NCBI RefSeq assembly: GCF_000379105.1
Contig: NZ_KB900609.1
Span: 565,781 to 629,780, forward strand
Reading direction: 5' to 3'
From: Methylobacterium sp. WSM2598
GTDB taxonomy: Bacteria; Pseudomonadota; Alphaproteobacteria; Rhizobiales; Beijerinckiaceae
DNA length: 64,000 nt
The notes beneath the pieces are model-generated. The model made no database searches and had not been told where the DNA came from. It was given only the letters and a program-made list of their open reading frames with translations. Each line of letters starts with the position of its first letter. Within the stretch, counting starts at the first letter, position 1. Below are positions 46,777-55,474 of the stretch, piece after piece. A program made the position numbers and the translations under genes.

Positions 46777-47214
46777 ATGAGTGAGAGTGAGGCGTCGACG
46801 GACTACATCGAATTGGCCGCCGACATTGTGTCGGCGTTCGTGAGCAAGAACTCGGTGCCAATGGCGGATTTGCCGGCGCTGATCGCCTCGGTTCACGAGA
46901 CGCTCGGGCGTCTCGGCAAGGATCCGGCAGAAGAAAAGCCCGAACCTCTGACCCCGGCCGTGCCGATCAAGAAGTCGATCACCCCGGACTATCTCATCTG
47001 TCTCGAGGATGGGAAGAAGTTCAAGTCACTGAAGCGCCATCTGCGCAGCCGATATGGTCTGACGCCGGAGGAGTACCGGGCGCGGTGGAACCTTGCTCCG
47101 GATTATCCGATGGTGGCGCCGAACTATGCGGCGGCGCGGTCCGAACTGGCGAAGACCATGGGTCTCGGCCAGCAGCGGCGGCGCACGGGGGGCGGCCGGC
47201 GCGACGGCGCCTGA
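46777..47214 (+). CDS. mucR: Ros/MucR family transcriptional regulator
   Basis: A 145-residue DNA-binding protein. An acidic N-terminal oligomerisation part is followed by the Ros/MucR zinc-finger-like domain FKSLKRHLRSRYGLTPEEYR and WNLAPDYPMVAPNYAAARSE. The metal site is reduced: Cys75, Asp78 and His88 occupy ligand positions but the fourth, His in Ros, is Arg92-Tyr93. Some MucR relatives fold without zinc. In rhizobia MucR controls exopolysaccharide, motility and cell cycle. ATG at 46777 follows a weak AGG. Confidence 0.93.
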   Translation: MSESEASTDYIELAADIVSAFVSKNSVPMADLPALIASVHETLGRLGKDPAEEKPEPLTPAVPIKKSITPDYLICLEDGKKFKSLKRHLRSRYGLTPEEYRARWNLAPDYPMVAPNYAAARSELAKTMGLGQQRRRTGGGRRDGA

Positions 47215-47245
47215 CCCGCTCCGCCGCCGCGGCCCAGCTAAGACG

Positions 47246-48028
47246 TTAATCCCAGTCAGGGCTCGGCCGATCGCCGACGAGGCAGTTCGTCGGCGAGGCG
47301 GCCTGGGTCCGCCGGAGGGGCGCGGCGGCGCCCCGCTCGGCGACCTCGCGCACGATCTTCACGCGGATCGCCTCGGCGAATTGCTCGCGCTCCCGCACCG
47401 GGATCATGAAGCTGCCCGGGCCGCCGATCACGCAGTCGCGGTAGTAGAGGTCGAGGTCCTTGATGTCCCAGGGGCCGGACGGCTCGCGGATCATCAGCGG
47501 CAGGCCGTTGATGGTGATGCCCCTGTCGACCGCGTCGTCGCGGGCGCGGGTCACGGGCCGCCCCTGGTTGTTGGGCCCGTCGCCCGACACGTCGATCACC
47601 CGCCGCAGCGGCGCGAAGCCGCCATGCGACAACAGCCCGACCGAGAAGTCGATGGCGCTGGCGATCGAGGTCCAGGTCGAGCGGCGCGGCGGGCTCTGGG
47701 CGAGGCGCTCGGCGAAGGAGGCGGCCTCCTCGGGCGAGCCGATCAGCGTCCAGGGCACCACGACGCGCTGGTTGCCGACGCCGGCCCATTCCACGTAGGT
47801 CACCGCGATGCGCCCGATCTGGCCGAGGCCGACCGCCCTCTGCACCACCGCCGAGCGGAAGGCCTCCACGTAGCCGCTGCGCTGGACCAGCTGCTCCTCC
47901 GCCGTCATCGAGAGCGAGACGTCGACGGCGAGGACGAGGGCGACGTCGACCTCGACCGGCGCCTCCGCGCTGCGCCCGACGGCGCAGCACAGGAGCAGGG
48001 CGAGACAGGCGAGGCTCGATCGCCGCAT
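47246..48028 (-). CDS. DUF1194 VWA-type secreted protein
   Basis: A 260-residue exported protein with a signal peptide (LACLALLLCCAVGRSA) and a von Willebrand A-like domain. The MIDAS metal site is DVSLSM near the N-terminus; DVSGDGPNNQGRPV is a strongly conserved family block. A cysteine near the C-terminus (NCLVGDRP) and one in YRDCVIGG may pair. The ATG at 48028 gives a normal signal peptide. Role unknown. It is divergent from the nuclease gene. Confidence 0.85.
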   Translation of the reverse strand: MRRSSLACLALLLCCAVGRSAEAPVEVDVALVLAVDVSLSMTAEEQLVQRSGYVEAFRSAVVQRAVGLGQIGRIAVTYVEWAGVGNQRVVVPWTLIGSPEEAASFAERLAQSPPRRSTWTSIASAIDFSVGLLSHGGFAPLRRVIDVSGDGPNNQGRPVTRARDDAVDRGITINGLPLMIREPSGPWDIKDLDLYYRDCVIGGPGSFMIPVREREQFAEAIRVKIVREVAERGAAAPLRRTQAASPTNCLVGDRPSPDWD

Positions 48029-48228
48029 CGGGGGCTCCCTCGGCCGGGCGCGGAGTCGCGGGGCCGGAGCGGCGAGCATCGGAAATGGCCGGAAGCCGCG
48101 CAAGGGAGCCCACCGCCCTTGCGCTGATCGGTCCCGGGCGAAAGACGCCTGTGGATGGCCGCCCGGATCCGCGCCGGTTTAGGGCGCCCGCAGCCCCGCC
48201 CGGCCAGATTCCCGCCCGAGGAGCCCGC

Positions 48229-48978
48229 ATGGCCGCGCCGCGCAGCATCGCCGATCTCGCCTTCTGGCCCGTGGTGGCCGGCACCCTCGCGAGCCTGTGG
48301 ATCGGGCGGGCGGCGCTGGCGGCGGGCGGCCTCGCGCTCGCGGTCATCCTGGTCCGCCGCCTCGGCCGCGGGCGCCGCTTCCGGCGACGCGCGCGCGCCC
48401 TCGTCGCCCGGCACCGGGAGGTGCTCGCCCTCCGCCGCCGCCAGGAGAGCTACCTCGACGCCTACGACAACCTGATCCTCGACGGGTGGGAGCGCGAGCG
48501 CGCCTACTACATCGCCCGCACCCTGGTGCCGCGGCTGGAGGCGGAGGGCTACGCCGACCTGATCCCCGAGCGCCGCGCCGACCTCGTGGCGATCGTGGAG
48601 GCGGCCTCGCTGGCGCCGGCCGGGCCCGAGGAGGAGCTGCCCGACGACGGGATCGCCTACGAGCGCTACTGCGCCGCGCTGCTGGAGCGCGCCGGTTGGG
48701 CCGCGCGCGCGACGCGCGCCTCGGGCGACCAGGGCGCCGACGTGATCGCCGAGCAGCGCGGCGTGCGCCTCGTCCTGCAGTGCAAGCGCTACACGAAGCC
48801 GGTCGGCAACGCCGCCGTGCAGGAGGTGGTGGCGGCGCGCAGCTACTGGAGCGCCGACTGGGCGGCGGTGGTCTCGAATGCGGGCTTCACCCCGGCCGCC
48901 CGCAAGCTCGCCGCGGCGACCGACGTGCTCCTGCTCCACCACGACGACCTCGCGGTGCTGGAACTGGACGAGGGCTGA
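48229..48978 (+). CDS. Membrane-anchored Mrr-like restriction endonuclease domain protein
   Basis: A 249-residue protein with a hydrophobic N-terminus (about 10-42), a basic helical linker, and a C-terminal Mrr_cat domain. The PD-(D/E)xK core is seen as GDQGADVIAEQ (Asp) and LVLQCKRY (QxK), with Glu in GIAYERYCAALL. The family contains DNA-cleaving enzymes, but membrane-anchored versions may sense or cut incoming DNA. GAGGAG precedes the ATG. No methylase or specificity gene is adjacent. Its stop codon starts a palindromic repeat. Confidence 0.85.
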   Translation: MAAPRSIADLAFWPVVAGTLASLWIGRAALAAGGLALAVILVRRLGRGRRFRRRARALVARHREVLALRRRQESYLDAYDNLILDGWERERAYYIARTLVPRLEAEGYADLIPERRADLVAIVEAASLAPAGPEEELPDDGIAYERYCAALLERAGWAARATRASGDQGADVIAEQRGVRLVLQCKRYTKPVGNAAVQEVVAARSYWSADWAAVVSNAGFTPAARKLAAATDVLLLHHDDLAVLELDEG

Positions 48979-49015
48979 TCCGGGATCCGGTCGATCGAAG
49001 CGGATCCCGGATCAC
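48977..49015. repeat. Palindromic repeat type B, copy 2
   Basis: GATCCGGGATCCG/CGGATCCCGGATC form a perfect 13-bp stem around an 11-base loop with CGATCGA. It starts at the second base of the nuclease stop codon TGA, the same relation as copy 1 at 2,224. Confidence 0.8.
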
Positions 49016-49113
49016 GCGCCCGCGCGGCCCTTGCCCGGAGCCCACATCCGCCATCCGCAAGGGACCCATCGGATCACGAGCCCGCCGGCGCCTGAGCGAA
49101 GCCCAGGATCGTG
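49016..49113. repeat. Palindromic repeat type A, decayed units
   Basis: Two weakened units: GCGCCCGCGCGGCCCTTGCC with CACATCCGCCATCC, then GAGCCCGCCGGCGCCTGAGC with GAAGCCCAGGATCGTGAG. The A-type repeat follows B directly, as at 2.2 kb, so the two form a compound element. Confidence 0.6.
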
Positions 49114-49607
49114 AGGCCGCACGGTAATGGTCCTCACGCCCTCTCGGCACGAGGGAGGGGTGGGTGCCACCAAGGGGCCGAACGGATCGCCGGACAACGG
49201 CATCGCACGCCCGGCCCGACGGGAACGCACGGCCCCTCGTCGGCCGCTGCGCGCGGGCGGACGCGATCCGATCGCTGGGCACGCCTCCCCGATTGAGGCC
49301 CGCTGCGATCCCGTCGCGCCCGCGGCCGCCGCGCCGTCCCTCCGTGATCGCGTCGACCATCCGAACGGCCGATCGATGACGCAGAGTCTACGATATAGTC
49401 TCTTAGACTTCGGTTCGACCGCCGACGCACGCCCGCTTTATCCACGGTCATTCTGCTTGTACTCGCCGATGAGGACGGCATCAGACTCCCGATAAGGCGG
49501 AGACTCTGACAGCCCATCAAGGATCGATCAAGCTTTTAATCTCATTCTCGGGGCGCATCGAGGCCGTGTGCGACCACGAACTCTGCGTCTGACGTGAGGA
49601 ATTCGGC
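49114..49607. other. Gene-free interval before the TadG-like gene
   Basis: About 490 bases without a supported gene. From about 49,375 the DNA is richer in AT, with AGTCTACGATATAGTCTC, CTCCCGATAAGGC and CAAGCTTTTAATCTC; these probably hold the promoter of the next gene. A 6-bp hairpin GTGAGG/CCTCAC lies at 49,111-49,137. Confidence 0.45.
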
Positions 49608-50519
49608 ATGATCGAGGTGTCCCCCGCGCGTGTCCGGCGCGCCGTGCCCGGCTGGCGCAGCGATGCGCGAGGCACGATCGGGATCATGTTCGCCGGGATG
49701 ATGCCGGCCGTGCTGCTGGCGGTCGGGTGCGGCATCGATCTGCAGAGGGCCCTGGCCTACCGCGGCAAGGTCCAGGCCGCCCTCGACGGCGCGGTCATGG
49801 CGGTGGTCGGCAACACCAGCTTCGACGCGGATTTCGGCCGCCAAGCCTTCAAGACCAGCGCCAGCTTCGCCTACGCGCTCGACGGCGCCGCGCCCGGAAG
49901 CGACCCGCTGACGATCACGCGCCTGACCTTCACCCAGAATCCCGACGGGACTGTCACCGCCGAGGCGACCGCCACGATGAGGACCACCGTCGTCTCGATC
50001 ATCGGAGTGCGGTCGCTCGACCTCTCGTTCAGGTCCACCGCGAAGGGAACCACGACCCTCAAGATCTCCACCATCACCTTCAAGGTTCTGTCCGCGCAGG
50101 GCGCATTCGACAAGGACATCTACTTCTTCACGCGCGACGGCAACGGCAATCTCCTCAGCGAGAGCCTAGTCCTGCAATATGATTACAACTATCCTGCCGG
50201 GGGAACCGCCACAAAATCCTACAATCCGCCGCCTCCACAGACCTTCACTCAGCCGGTCAGCAACTACAAGACGTACGGCTTCAAGATGGTCGTCTACAAG
50301 GACCCGAGCTATCGCGGCCTGCACGTCAACCCGTCCGTCTACTACTCAGACAGTTCGAATTCGTCCCAGTGGATCAGGATCCAGGGCAAATGCTACGACC
50401 CCGGCGGCTCGACGCAGTACTGGGAGGATGGCGGCGATTTCAACTACCAGGATTTCGTCTACTCCGTGACCTGCACGACCACGAACAAGGTCGACCGGGA
50501 CGTGCGGCTGGTCGAGTGA
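49608..50519 (+). CDS. TadE/TadG-like pilus-assembly-type protein
   Basis: A 303-residue protein with an N-terminal TadG-like segment: SDARGTIGIMFAGMMPAVLL leads into a hydrophobic anchor and GIDLQRALAYRGKVQAALDG, the pattern of proteins linked with Flp/Tad pili. The rest is a Thr/Ser/Tyr-rich extracytoplasmic domain with a YNPPPPQTFTQ stretch and two Cys near the C-terminus. The second half is clearly lower in GC with less biased codons than its neighbours, which suggests later acquisition. No tad operon is adjacent. GAGGA precedes the ATG. Confidence 0.75.
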   Translation: MIEVSPARVRRAVPGWRSDARGTIGIMFAGMMPAVLLAVGCGIDLQRALAYRGKVQAALDGAVMAVVGNTSFDADFGRQAFKTSASFAYALDGAAPGSDPLTITRLTFTQNPDGTVTAEATATMRTTVVSIIGVRSLDLSFRSTAKGTTTLKISTITFKVLSAQGAFDKDIYFFTRDGNGNLLSESLVLQYDYNYPAGGTATKSYNPPPPQTFTQPVSNYKTYGFKMVVYKDPSYRGLHVNPSVYYSDSSNSSQWIRIQGKCYDPGGSTQYWEDGGDFNYQDFVYSVTCTTTNKVDRDVRLVE

Positions 50520-50560
50520 CGGCGACGGTCATCGGCCCTGATGGCCGGGATGAGGAAGCG

Positions 50561-52051
50561 CTACTCGTCGGGGCGCAGCGCCTGCCCGGTATCGATCGGC
50601 AGCGTGCGGAAGCCCTTCAGCTCGTCGCCGCTCGGGAGCGCCCGGATGTCCCAGCCGCCGCCGAGCGCCCGGATCAGCGAGACCGAGTTGGTGAAACGGT
50701 TGAGCAGGATCTGCAGCGCCGTGACCTCGTTGCTGAGCGCCAGGGCCTGCGCGGTCACCACCGTCGTGTAGTTCTGGGTGCCGGCCCGGTACTCGTTGAG
50801 GGCGATCTCGACCGCCCGGCGGGAACTCTCCACGGCGACGTTCTGGGCGGCGGCCTGGCGGGCCAGGATGCGCTGGCCGGACAGGCCGTTCTCGACCTCC
50901 TGGAAGGCGGTGAGCACGGTCTGCCGGTAGGTCGCGACGTTGGCGTCGTAGGCGGCCCGGGCCGCCTGCAGGGCGGCGCCGCGGGCGCCGCCGTCGAACA
51001 GCACCTGCGAGCCGTTCGCCGCCACCGACCAGAAGGTGTTGGCGGCCGAGAAGAAGTTGCGGGCCGGGTCCCCCGCGATGCCGCCATTGGCCGAGAGCGT
51101 GACGGTCGGGTAGAAGGCCGCCACGGCGACGCCGATCTGCTCGCTCTGCCTCTGCACCGCGCGCTCGGCCGCGGCGACGTCCGGGCGCCGCTCCAGGAGG
51201 TCGGAGGGCAGGCTCACCGGCACGCTCGGCGGCGCCGCGGCGAGGCGAGCCCGCGCCAGCGACACCTCGGAGGGCGGCCTGCCGATCAGCGTCGCGATGG
51301 CGTGCTCGAAGATCGCCCGCTGCAACCCCACCGCGATGGCCTGGGCCTGGGTGGTCTGGAGCTGCGTCTGGGCGGTGATCACGTCGGAGCGGGCCGCCAC
51401 TCCGGCGGCGTACTGGTTCTCGGCGATGGCGAGCGAGCGCTGGTAGGCCTGCACCGTCTGGTCGAGGAGCCGCTGCAGCGATTCCTGGTAGCGCAGCTGG
51501 AAATAGGTGCTGGCGAGTTCCGCCTGGGTGGCGAGGCGCACCGCGGCGATGTCGGCGGCGCTCGCCTGGGCGGCGGCGACGTCGCTCTCGATCTGGCGCC
51601 GCACGCGCCCGAACAGGTCGAGCTCCCAGCTCGCCGAGCCCTGCAGCGTCAGGGTCGTGCGCTCGATCCCGGCGCTGCGCGACCGGCTGATGCCGGGTGC
51701 GCCGAGCACCGTGGGGAAGAGCTGCGCCCGCGCCTCCTGGACCAGCGCCCGGGCCTGCCGGTAGGCGGCGACCGCGTTGCGGAGCGACTGGTTGTCGACG
51801 TCGATGAGGCGGATCATCCGGTCGAGGGCCGGGTCGCGGTAGACGCGCCACCAATCGCCGCGATCCGCCTCGTCGCGGGGCCGGGCCGGGCGCCAGTGGC
51901 GGCCCGGCATGGCGGTGGCGGGCGCCCCGCCCTCCTTGTAGGCGAGCGGCGTCTCGACCGACGGGCGCGCGTAGTCGGGCCCGACGAGGCAGCCGCCGAG
52001 CAGCAGCGGCGGCAGGATCGCCGCCCCGATTCGTGCGGGCAGGGCGCTCAT
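50561..52051 (-). CDS. RND efflux outer-membrane factor (NodT/OprM type lipoprotein)
   Basis: A 496-residue outer-membrane channel that completes the tripartite efflux pump. The signal LPPLLLGGCLVGPDYARP has a lipobox ending at Cys, and two OEP repeats (about 65-270 and 285-480) form the tunnel with typical QARALVQEARAQLFP and AAERAVQRQSEQIGVA helices. Its ATG overlaps the stop of the upstream pump gene by four bases, so it is the last gene of the mdtABC-like operon. Confidence 0.92.
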   Translation of the reverse strand: MSALPARIGAAILPPLLLGGCLVGPDYARPSVETPLAYKEGGAPATAMPGRHWRPARPRDEADRGDWWRVYRDPALDRMIRLIDVDNQSLRNAVAAYRQARALVQEARAQLFPTVLGAPGISRSRSAGIERTTLTLQGSASWELDLFGRVRRQIESDVAAAQASAADIAAVRLATQAELASTYFQLRYQESLQRLLDQTVQAYQRSLAIAENQYAAGVAARSDVITAQTQLQTTQAQAIAVGLQRAIFEHAIATLIGRPPSEVSLARARLAAAPPSVPVSLPSDLLERRPDVAAAERAVQRQSEQIGVAVAAFYPTVTLSANGGIAGDPARNFFSAANTFWSVAANGSQVLFDGGARGAALQAARAAYDANVATYRQTVLTAFQEVENGLSGQRILARQAAAQNVAVESSRRAVEIALNEYRAGTQNYTTVVTAQALALSNEVTALQILLNRFTNSVSLIRALGGGWDIRALPSGDELKGFRTLPIDTGQALRPDE

Positions 52052-55000
52052 TCGGCGGGCGCGGGCAGCGGCGTCGGGCCGGAGGGGCGGCGCGTCACGC
52101 GCAGCCGCAGCCGGTCGAGGACGAGGTAGACGACGGGGGTCGTGTAGAGGGTCAGGACCTGGCTCACGATGAGGCCGCCCACGATGGCGATGCCGAGCGG
52201 ACGGCGCAGTTCGGAGCCCTCGCCGCCGTCGAGGATCAACGGCAGCGCGCCGAGCAGCGCCGCGAGCGTTGTCATCAGGATCGGACGGAAGCGCAAGAGG
52301 CAGGCCTGGGTGATCGCCTCGCGCGGATCGACGCCGCGGGAGCGCTGCGCGTCGAGGGCGAAGTCGATCATCATGATGGCGTTCTTCTTGACGATGCCGA
52401 TCAGCAGGAAGATCGCGATCAGGGCGATCACCCCGAACTCCTCCCCCGTCAGCATCAGGGCGAGAATCGCCCCGATCCCGGCCGAGGGCAGGGTCGACAG
52501 GATGGTGATCGGGTGGACGAAGCTCTCGTAGAGGATGCCGAGCACCGCGTAGACGGTGAGCAGGGCCGCCAGGATCAGCAGCGGCTGGCGCGACGAGGAG
52601 GCCTGGAAGCTCTTGGCCGCGCCCGCGAACTCGCCGTGGATGGTCGCCGGCATGCGCAGCGCGCGCATGTGCGCCTCGATCGCCGCCGTCGCGTCGCCGA
52701 GCGTCCTGCCCGGCGCGAGGTTGAACGAGAGCGTGGTCGCCACGAACAGGCCCTGGTGGCTGACCTGGACCGGGGCGGTGCCGCTCTCGAAGCGCGAGAA
52801 GGCCGAGAGCGGCACCATCGTCTCCTTGGCGCTGCTCACGGCGGCGGCCGAGGAGGCGCCGGCCTTGCCCGCGATGGCGTTGGTGGCGGCGTTGCGGGCC
52901 GAGTCGGTCGCGACCGCGGCGGCGGCGGCGCTCGCGTCGCCCGCGGCGATCTGGGCGCTCTGCACGGTGCCGGCCACGGCGTTGGTCGAGGCCGAGCCCC
53001 GCGCCCGCGCGCCCGAGGTCGAGACGTAGATCTGCTTCAGCGTCTCCGGGTTGCCGAGGTAGCGGGGCGCGATCTCCATCACCACCCGGTACTGGTTGAG
53101 CGCGTTGTAGATGGTCGAGACCTGGCGCTGGCCGAACGCGTCGTAGAGGGTGTTGTCGATCAGGTCGGGCGTCAGGCCGTAGCGGTAGGCGGTCGCCCGG
53201 TCGACGACGAGCCGGCTCTCCAGCCCGCCCTGCTGCTGGTCGGAGGTGACGTCCGTGAAGATCGGGTCCTTCTGCAGCAATTCGACCAGCTTCGGGGCCC
53301 AGGCGTAGAGCTCCTCGCCGGCATCGCCCTGCAGGGTGTACTGGAACTGCGAGAAGGATTGCCGGCCGCCGACCATGAAGTCCTGGCGCGGGAACAGGTA
53401 GAGCCGGGCGCCCGGGATGGCGGCGAGCTTGGGGCGCAGGCGCCCCATGACCTGGGCGATCGGGTCGCGGGTGCCGAGGGGCTTCAGCCCGACGAAGACG
53501 TTGGCCGAGTTGGTGCCGCGCCCGCCGGTGAAGCCGACGACGCTCTCCACCGCCGGATCGGCCTGCACGATGTCGGTCGCCTGCTTGAGCTTGGCGCTCA
53601 TCGCCTGGAAGGAGATGCGCTGGTCGGCCTGGATGCCGCCGATCATCTGGCCCGCATCCTGCTGCGGGAAGAAGCCCTTCGGCACGATCACGAACAGCCA
53701 GACATTGAGCGCGATCGCCCCGACCATGACCAGCATGACGAGGGCGCCGTGGCGCAGGGCGAAGCCGAGGCTGCGCCCGTAGCCGCGCAAGACCCAGTCG
53801 AACCCGGCCTCCAGCCCCCGCGCCAGGAGGTTCGGGCGCCGCCCGTGCGGCTCCGGGCGCAGGAGCCGGGCGCACATCATCGGCGTCGTGGTGAGCGACA
53901 GGACGAGGGAGATCAGGATCGCCAGGGACAGGACCACGGCGAATTCCTGGAAGAAGCGGCCGATCAGCCCGCCCATCAGCAGGATCGGCATGAAGACCGC
54001 GACGAGCGACAGGCTCATCGACAGGACCGTGAAGCCGACCTCCCGGGCGCCGAGCAGGGCCGCCTCCAGCCGCGGCCTGCCCTCCTCGATGTGGCGCTGG
54101 ATGTTCTCCAGCACCACGATGGCGTCGTCGACCACGAAGCCGGCCGCGATGATCAGCGCCATCAGCGAGATGTTGTCGAGGCTGTAGTTGCACAGGTACA
54201 TCGCCGCGAAGGTGCCGACGAGGGAGACCGGCACGGCGACGGCCGGGATCAGGGTCGCGCGGGCGGAGCGCAGGAACACGAACACCACCAGGATCACGAG
54301 CCCGACCGAGATCATCAGGGTGCGCTCGGCCTCGCGCAGGGAGGCCCGGATGGTGAGGCTGCGGTCCCCGGTGACGACGAGGTCGATGTCGCCCGGCAGC
54401 GCCGCCTTGATCTGCGGCAGCGCCGCCTTGAGCCGGTCGACCGTCTCGACGACGTTGCCGCCCGGCTGCTTGTAGACGATGAGCAGCACGCCGGGCCGGC
54501 CGTTGACGAGGCCGAGGTTGCGCCGGTCCTCGACCCCGTCGACGACCTCGCCCACGTCGCGCAGGCGCACGGCCGCGCCGTTGCGGTAGGCGACGACGAT
54601 GTCCTGGTAATCGGCCGCGACCCGGCCCTGGTCGTTGGCGTAGAGCTGGTAGCGGCGGGTGACGGTCTCGATCGCGCCCTTCGGCGAGTTGGCGTTGGCG
54701 CTCGCGATCGCGGCCCGGATGCCCTCGAGCCCGATCCCGTAGTGGAAGAGCGCGCCCGGCTCGAGTTCCACCCGCACCGCGGGCAGCGAGGAGCCGCTCG
54801 CGTCGACATTGCCGATTCCCTCGAGCTGGGACAGCTTCTGCTGCACCACCGTGGCGGCGCTGTCGTAGAGGCTGGACGGGTTCAGGGTCTTCGAGGTGAG
54901 GCCGACGATCAGGATCGGCGCGTCGGCGGGGTTGAACTTGCGGTAGGTCGGGTTCTGGCGGAGCGCCGTCGGCAGGTCGGCCCGGGCCGCGTTGATCGCC

Positions 55001-55329
55001 GCCTGGACGTCGCGGGCGGCCCCGTTGATGTCGCGGTCGAGGGAGAACTGGAGCACGATCCGGGTCTGCCCGGTCGAGCTCGTCGAGGTCATCTGGTCGA
55101 CGTCGGCGATCTGGCCGAGGCGGCGCTCCAGGGGGGCCGCGACGGTCGCCGCCATGGTCTCCGGGCTGGCGCCGGCCATCTGCGCCTGGACCAGGATGGT
55201 CGGGAAATCGACCTGCGGCAGCGGCGCCACCGGCAGGCGCAGGAAGGCGAACAGCCCGGCGAGCAGCACGCCGATGCTGAGCAGCGTCGTCGCGACCGGG
55301 CGCAGGATGAAGGGGCGGGACAGGTTCAC
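52048..55329 (-). CDS. mdtC: RND multidrug efflux permease, MdtC-like, with a low-complexity insertion
   Basis: A 1093-residue inner-membrane proton antiporter, the second permease of an MdtBC-type heteromultimer. The N-terminus [20 protein letters not shown], the proton relay [14 protein letters not shown] and late [15 protein letters not shown] are clear. It is about 54 residues longer than the partner because of an Ala/Ser/Thr-rich stretch at about 768-832 (starting GARARGSASTNAV and ending SSAAAVSSAKET) inside a periplasmic subdomain. The reading frame stays open through the insertion. Confidence 0.93.
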   Translation of the reverse strand: MNLSRPFILRPVATTLLSIGVLLAGLFAFLRLPVAPLPQVDFPTILVQAQMAGASPETMAATVAAPLERRLGQIADVDQMTSTSSTGQTRIVLQFSLDRDINGAARDVQAAINAARADLPTALRQNPTYRKFNPADAPILIVGLTSKTLNPSSLYDSAATVVQQKLSQLEGIGNVDASGSSLPAVRVELEPGALFHYGIGLEGIRAAIASANANSPKGAIETVTRRYQLYANDQGRVAADYQDIVVAYRNGAAVRLRDVGEVVDGVEDRRNLGLVNGRPGVLLIVYKQPGGNVVETVDRLKAALPQIKAALPGDIDLVVTGDRSLTIRASLREAERTLMISVGLVILVVFVFLRSARATLIPAVAVPVSLVGTFAAMYLCNYSLDNISLMALIIAAGFVVDDAIVVLENIQRHIEEGRPRLEAALLGAREVGFTVLSMSLSLVAVFMPILLMGGLIGRFFQEFAVVLSLAILISLVLSLTTTPMMCARLLRPEPHGRRPNLLARGLEAGFDWVLRGYGRSLGFALRHGALVMLVMVGAIALNVWLFVIVPKGFFPQQDAGQMIGGIQADQRISFQAMSAKLKQATDIVQADPAVESVVGFTGGRGTNSANVFVGLKPLGTRDPIAQVMGRLRPKLAAIPGARLYLFPRQDFMVGGRQSFSQFQYTLQGDAGEELYAWAPKLVELLQKDPIFTDVTSDQQQGGLESRLVVDRATAYRYGLTPDLIDNTLYDAFGQRQVSTIYNALNQYRVVMEIAPRYLGNPETLKQIYVSTSGARARGSASTNAVAGTVQSAQIAAGDASAAAAAVATDSARNAATNAIAGKAGASSAAAVSSAKETMVPLSAFSRFESGTAPVQVSHQGLFVATTLSFNLAPGRTLGDATAAIEAHMRALRMPATIHGEFAGAAKSFQASSSRQPLLILAALLTVYAVLGILYESFVHPITILSTLPSAGIGAILALMLTGEEFGVIALIAIFLLIGIVKKNAIMMIDFALDAQRSRGVDPREAITQACLLRFRPILMTTLAALLGALPLILDGGEGSELRRPLGIAIVGGLIVSQVLTLYTTPVVYLVLDRLRLRVTRRPSGPTPLPAPAE

Positions 55330-55401
55330 GGGGCGCCGCTCCCCGTCACGCGCCGACCCGCACCGCGCCGGAGGCGCCCCGCCGGCGGGCGGGACGCCCG
55401 G

Positions 55402-55430
55402 GAGCTTGAAGCCCGAGAGCTTGAAGCCCG
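55402..55430. repeat. 15-bp direct repeat between the two permease genes
   Basis: GAGCTTGAAGCCCG occurs twice with one base between, in the 145-base spacer between mdtB-like and mdtC-like genes. Adjacent GGCCGCCCG/CGGGCGGCC can form a hairpin. Confidence 0.5.
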
Positions 55431-55474
55431 GACGATGGCCGCCCGAAGGGCGGCCGCGAGGGCGCGGCGCGCCG

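Noticed and set aside
49375..49520. AGTCT/AGACT inverted motifs as possible attachment sites
   Set aside because: No integrase, transposase or matching second copy is present; short AT-rich inverted motifs fit a promoter region better.
49111..49607. Several plus and minus frames of 60-150 codons
   Set aside because: Arg/Ala/Pro-rich shadows without start signals or domains.
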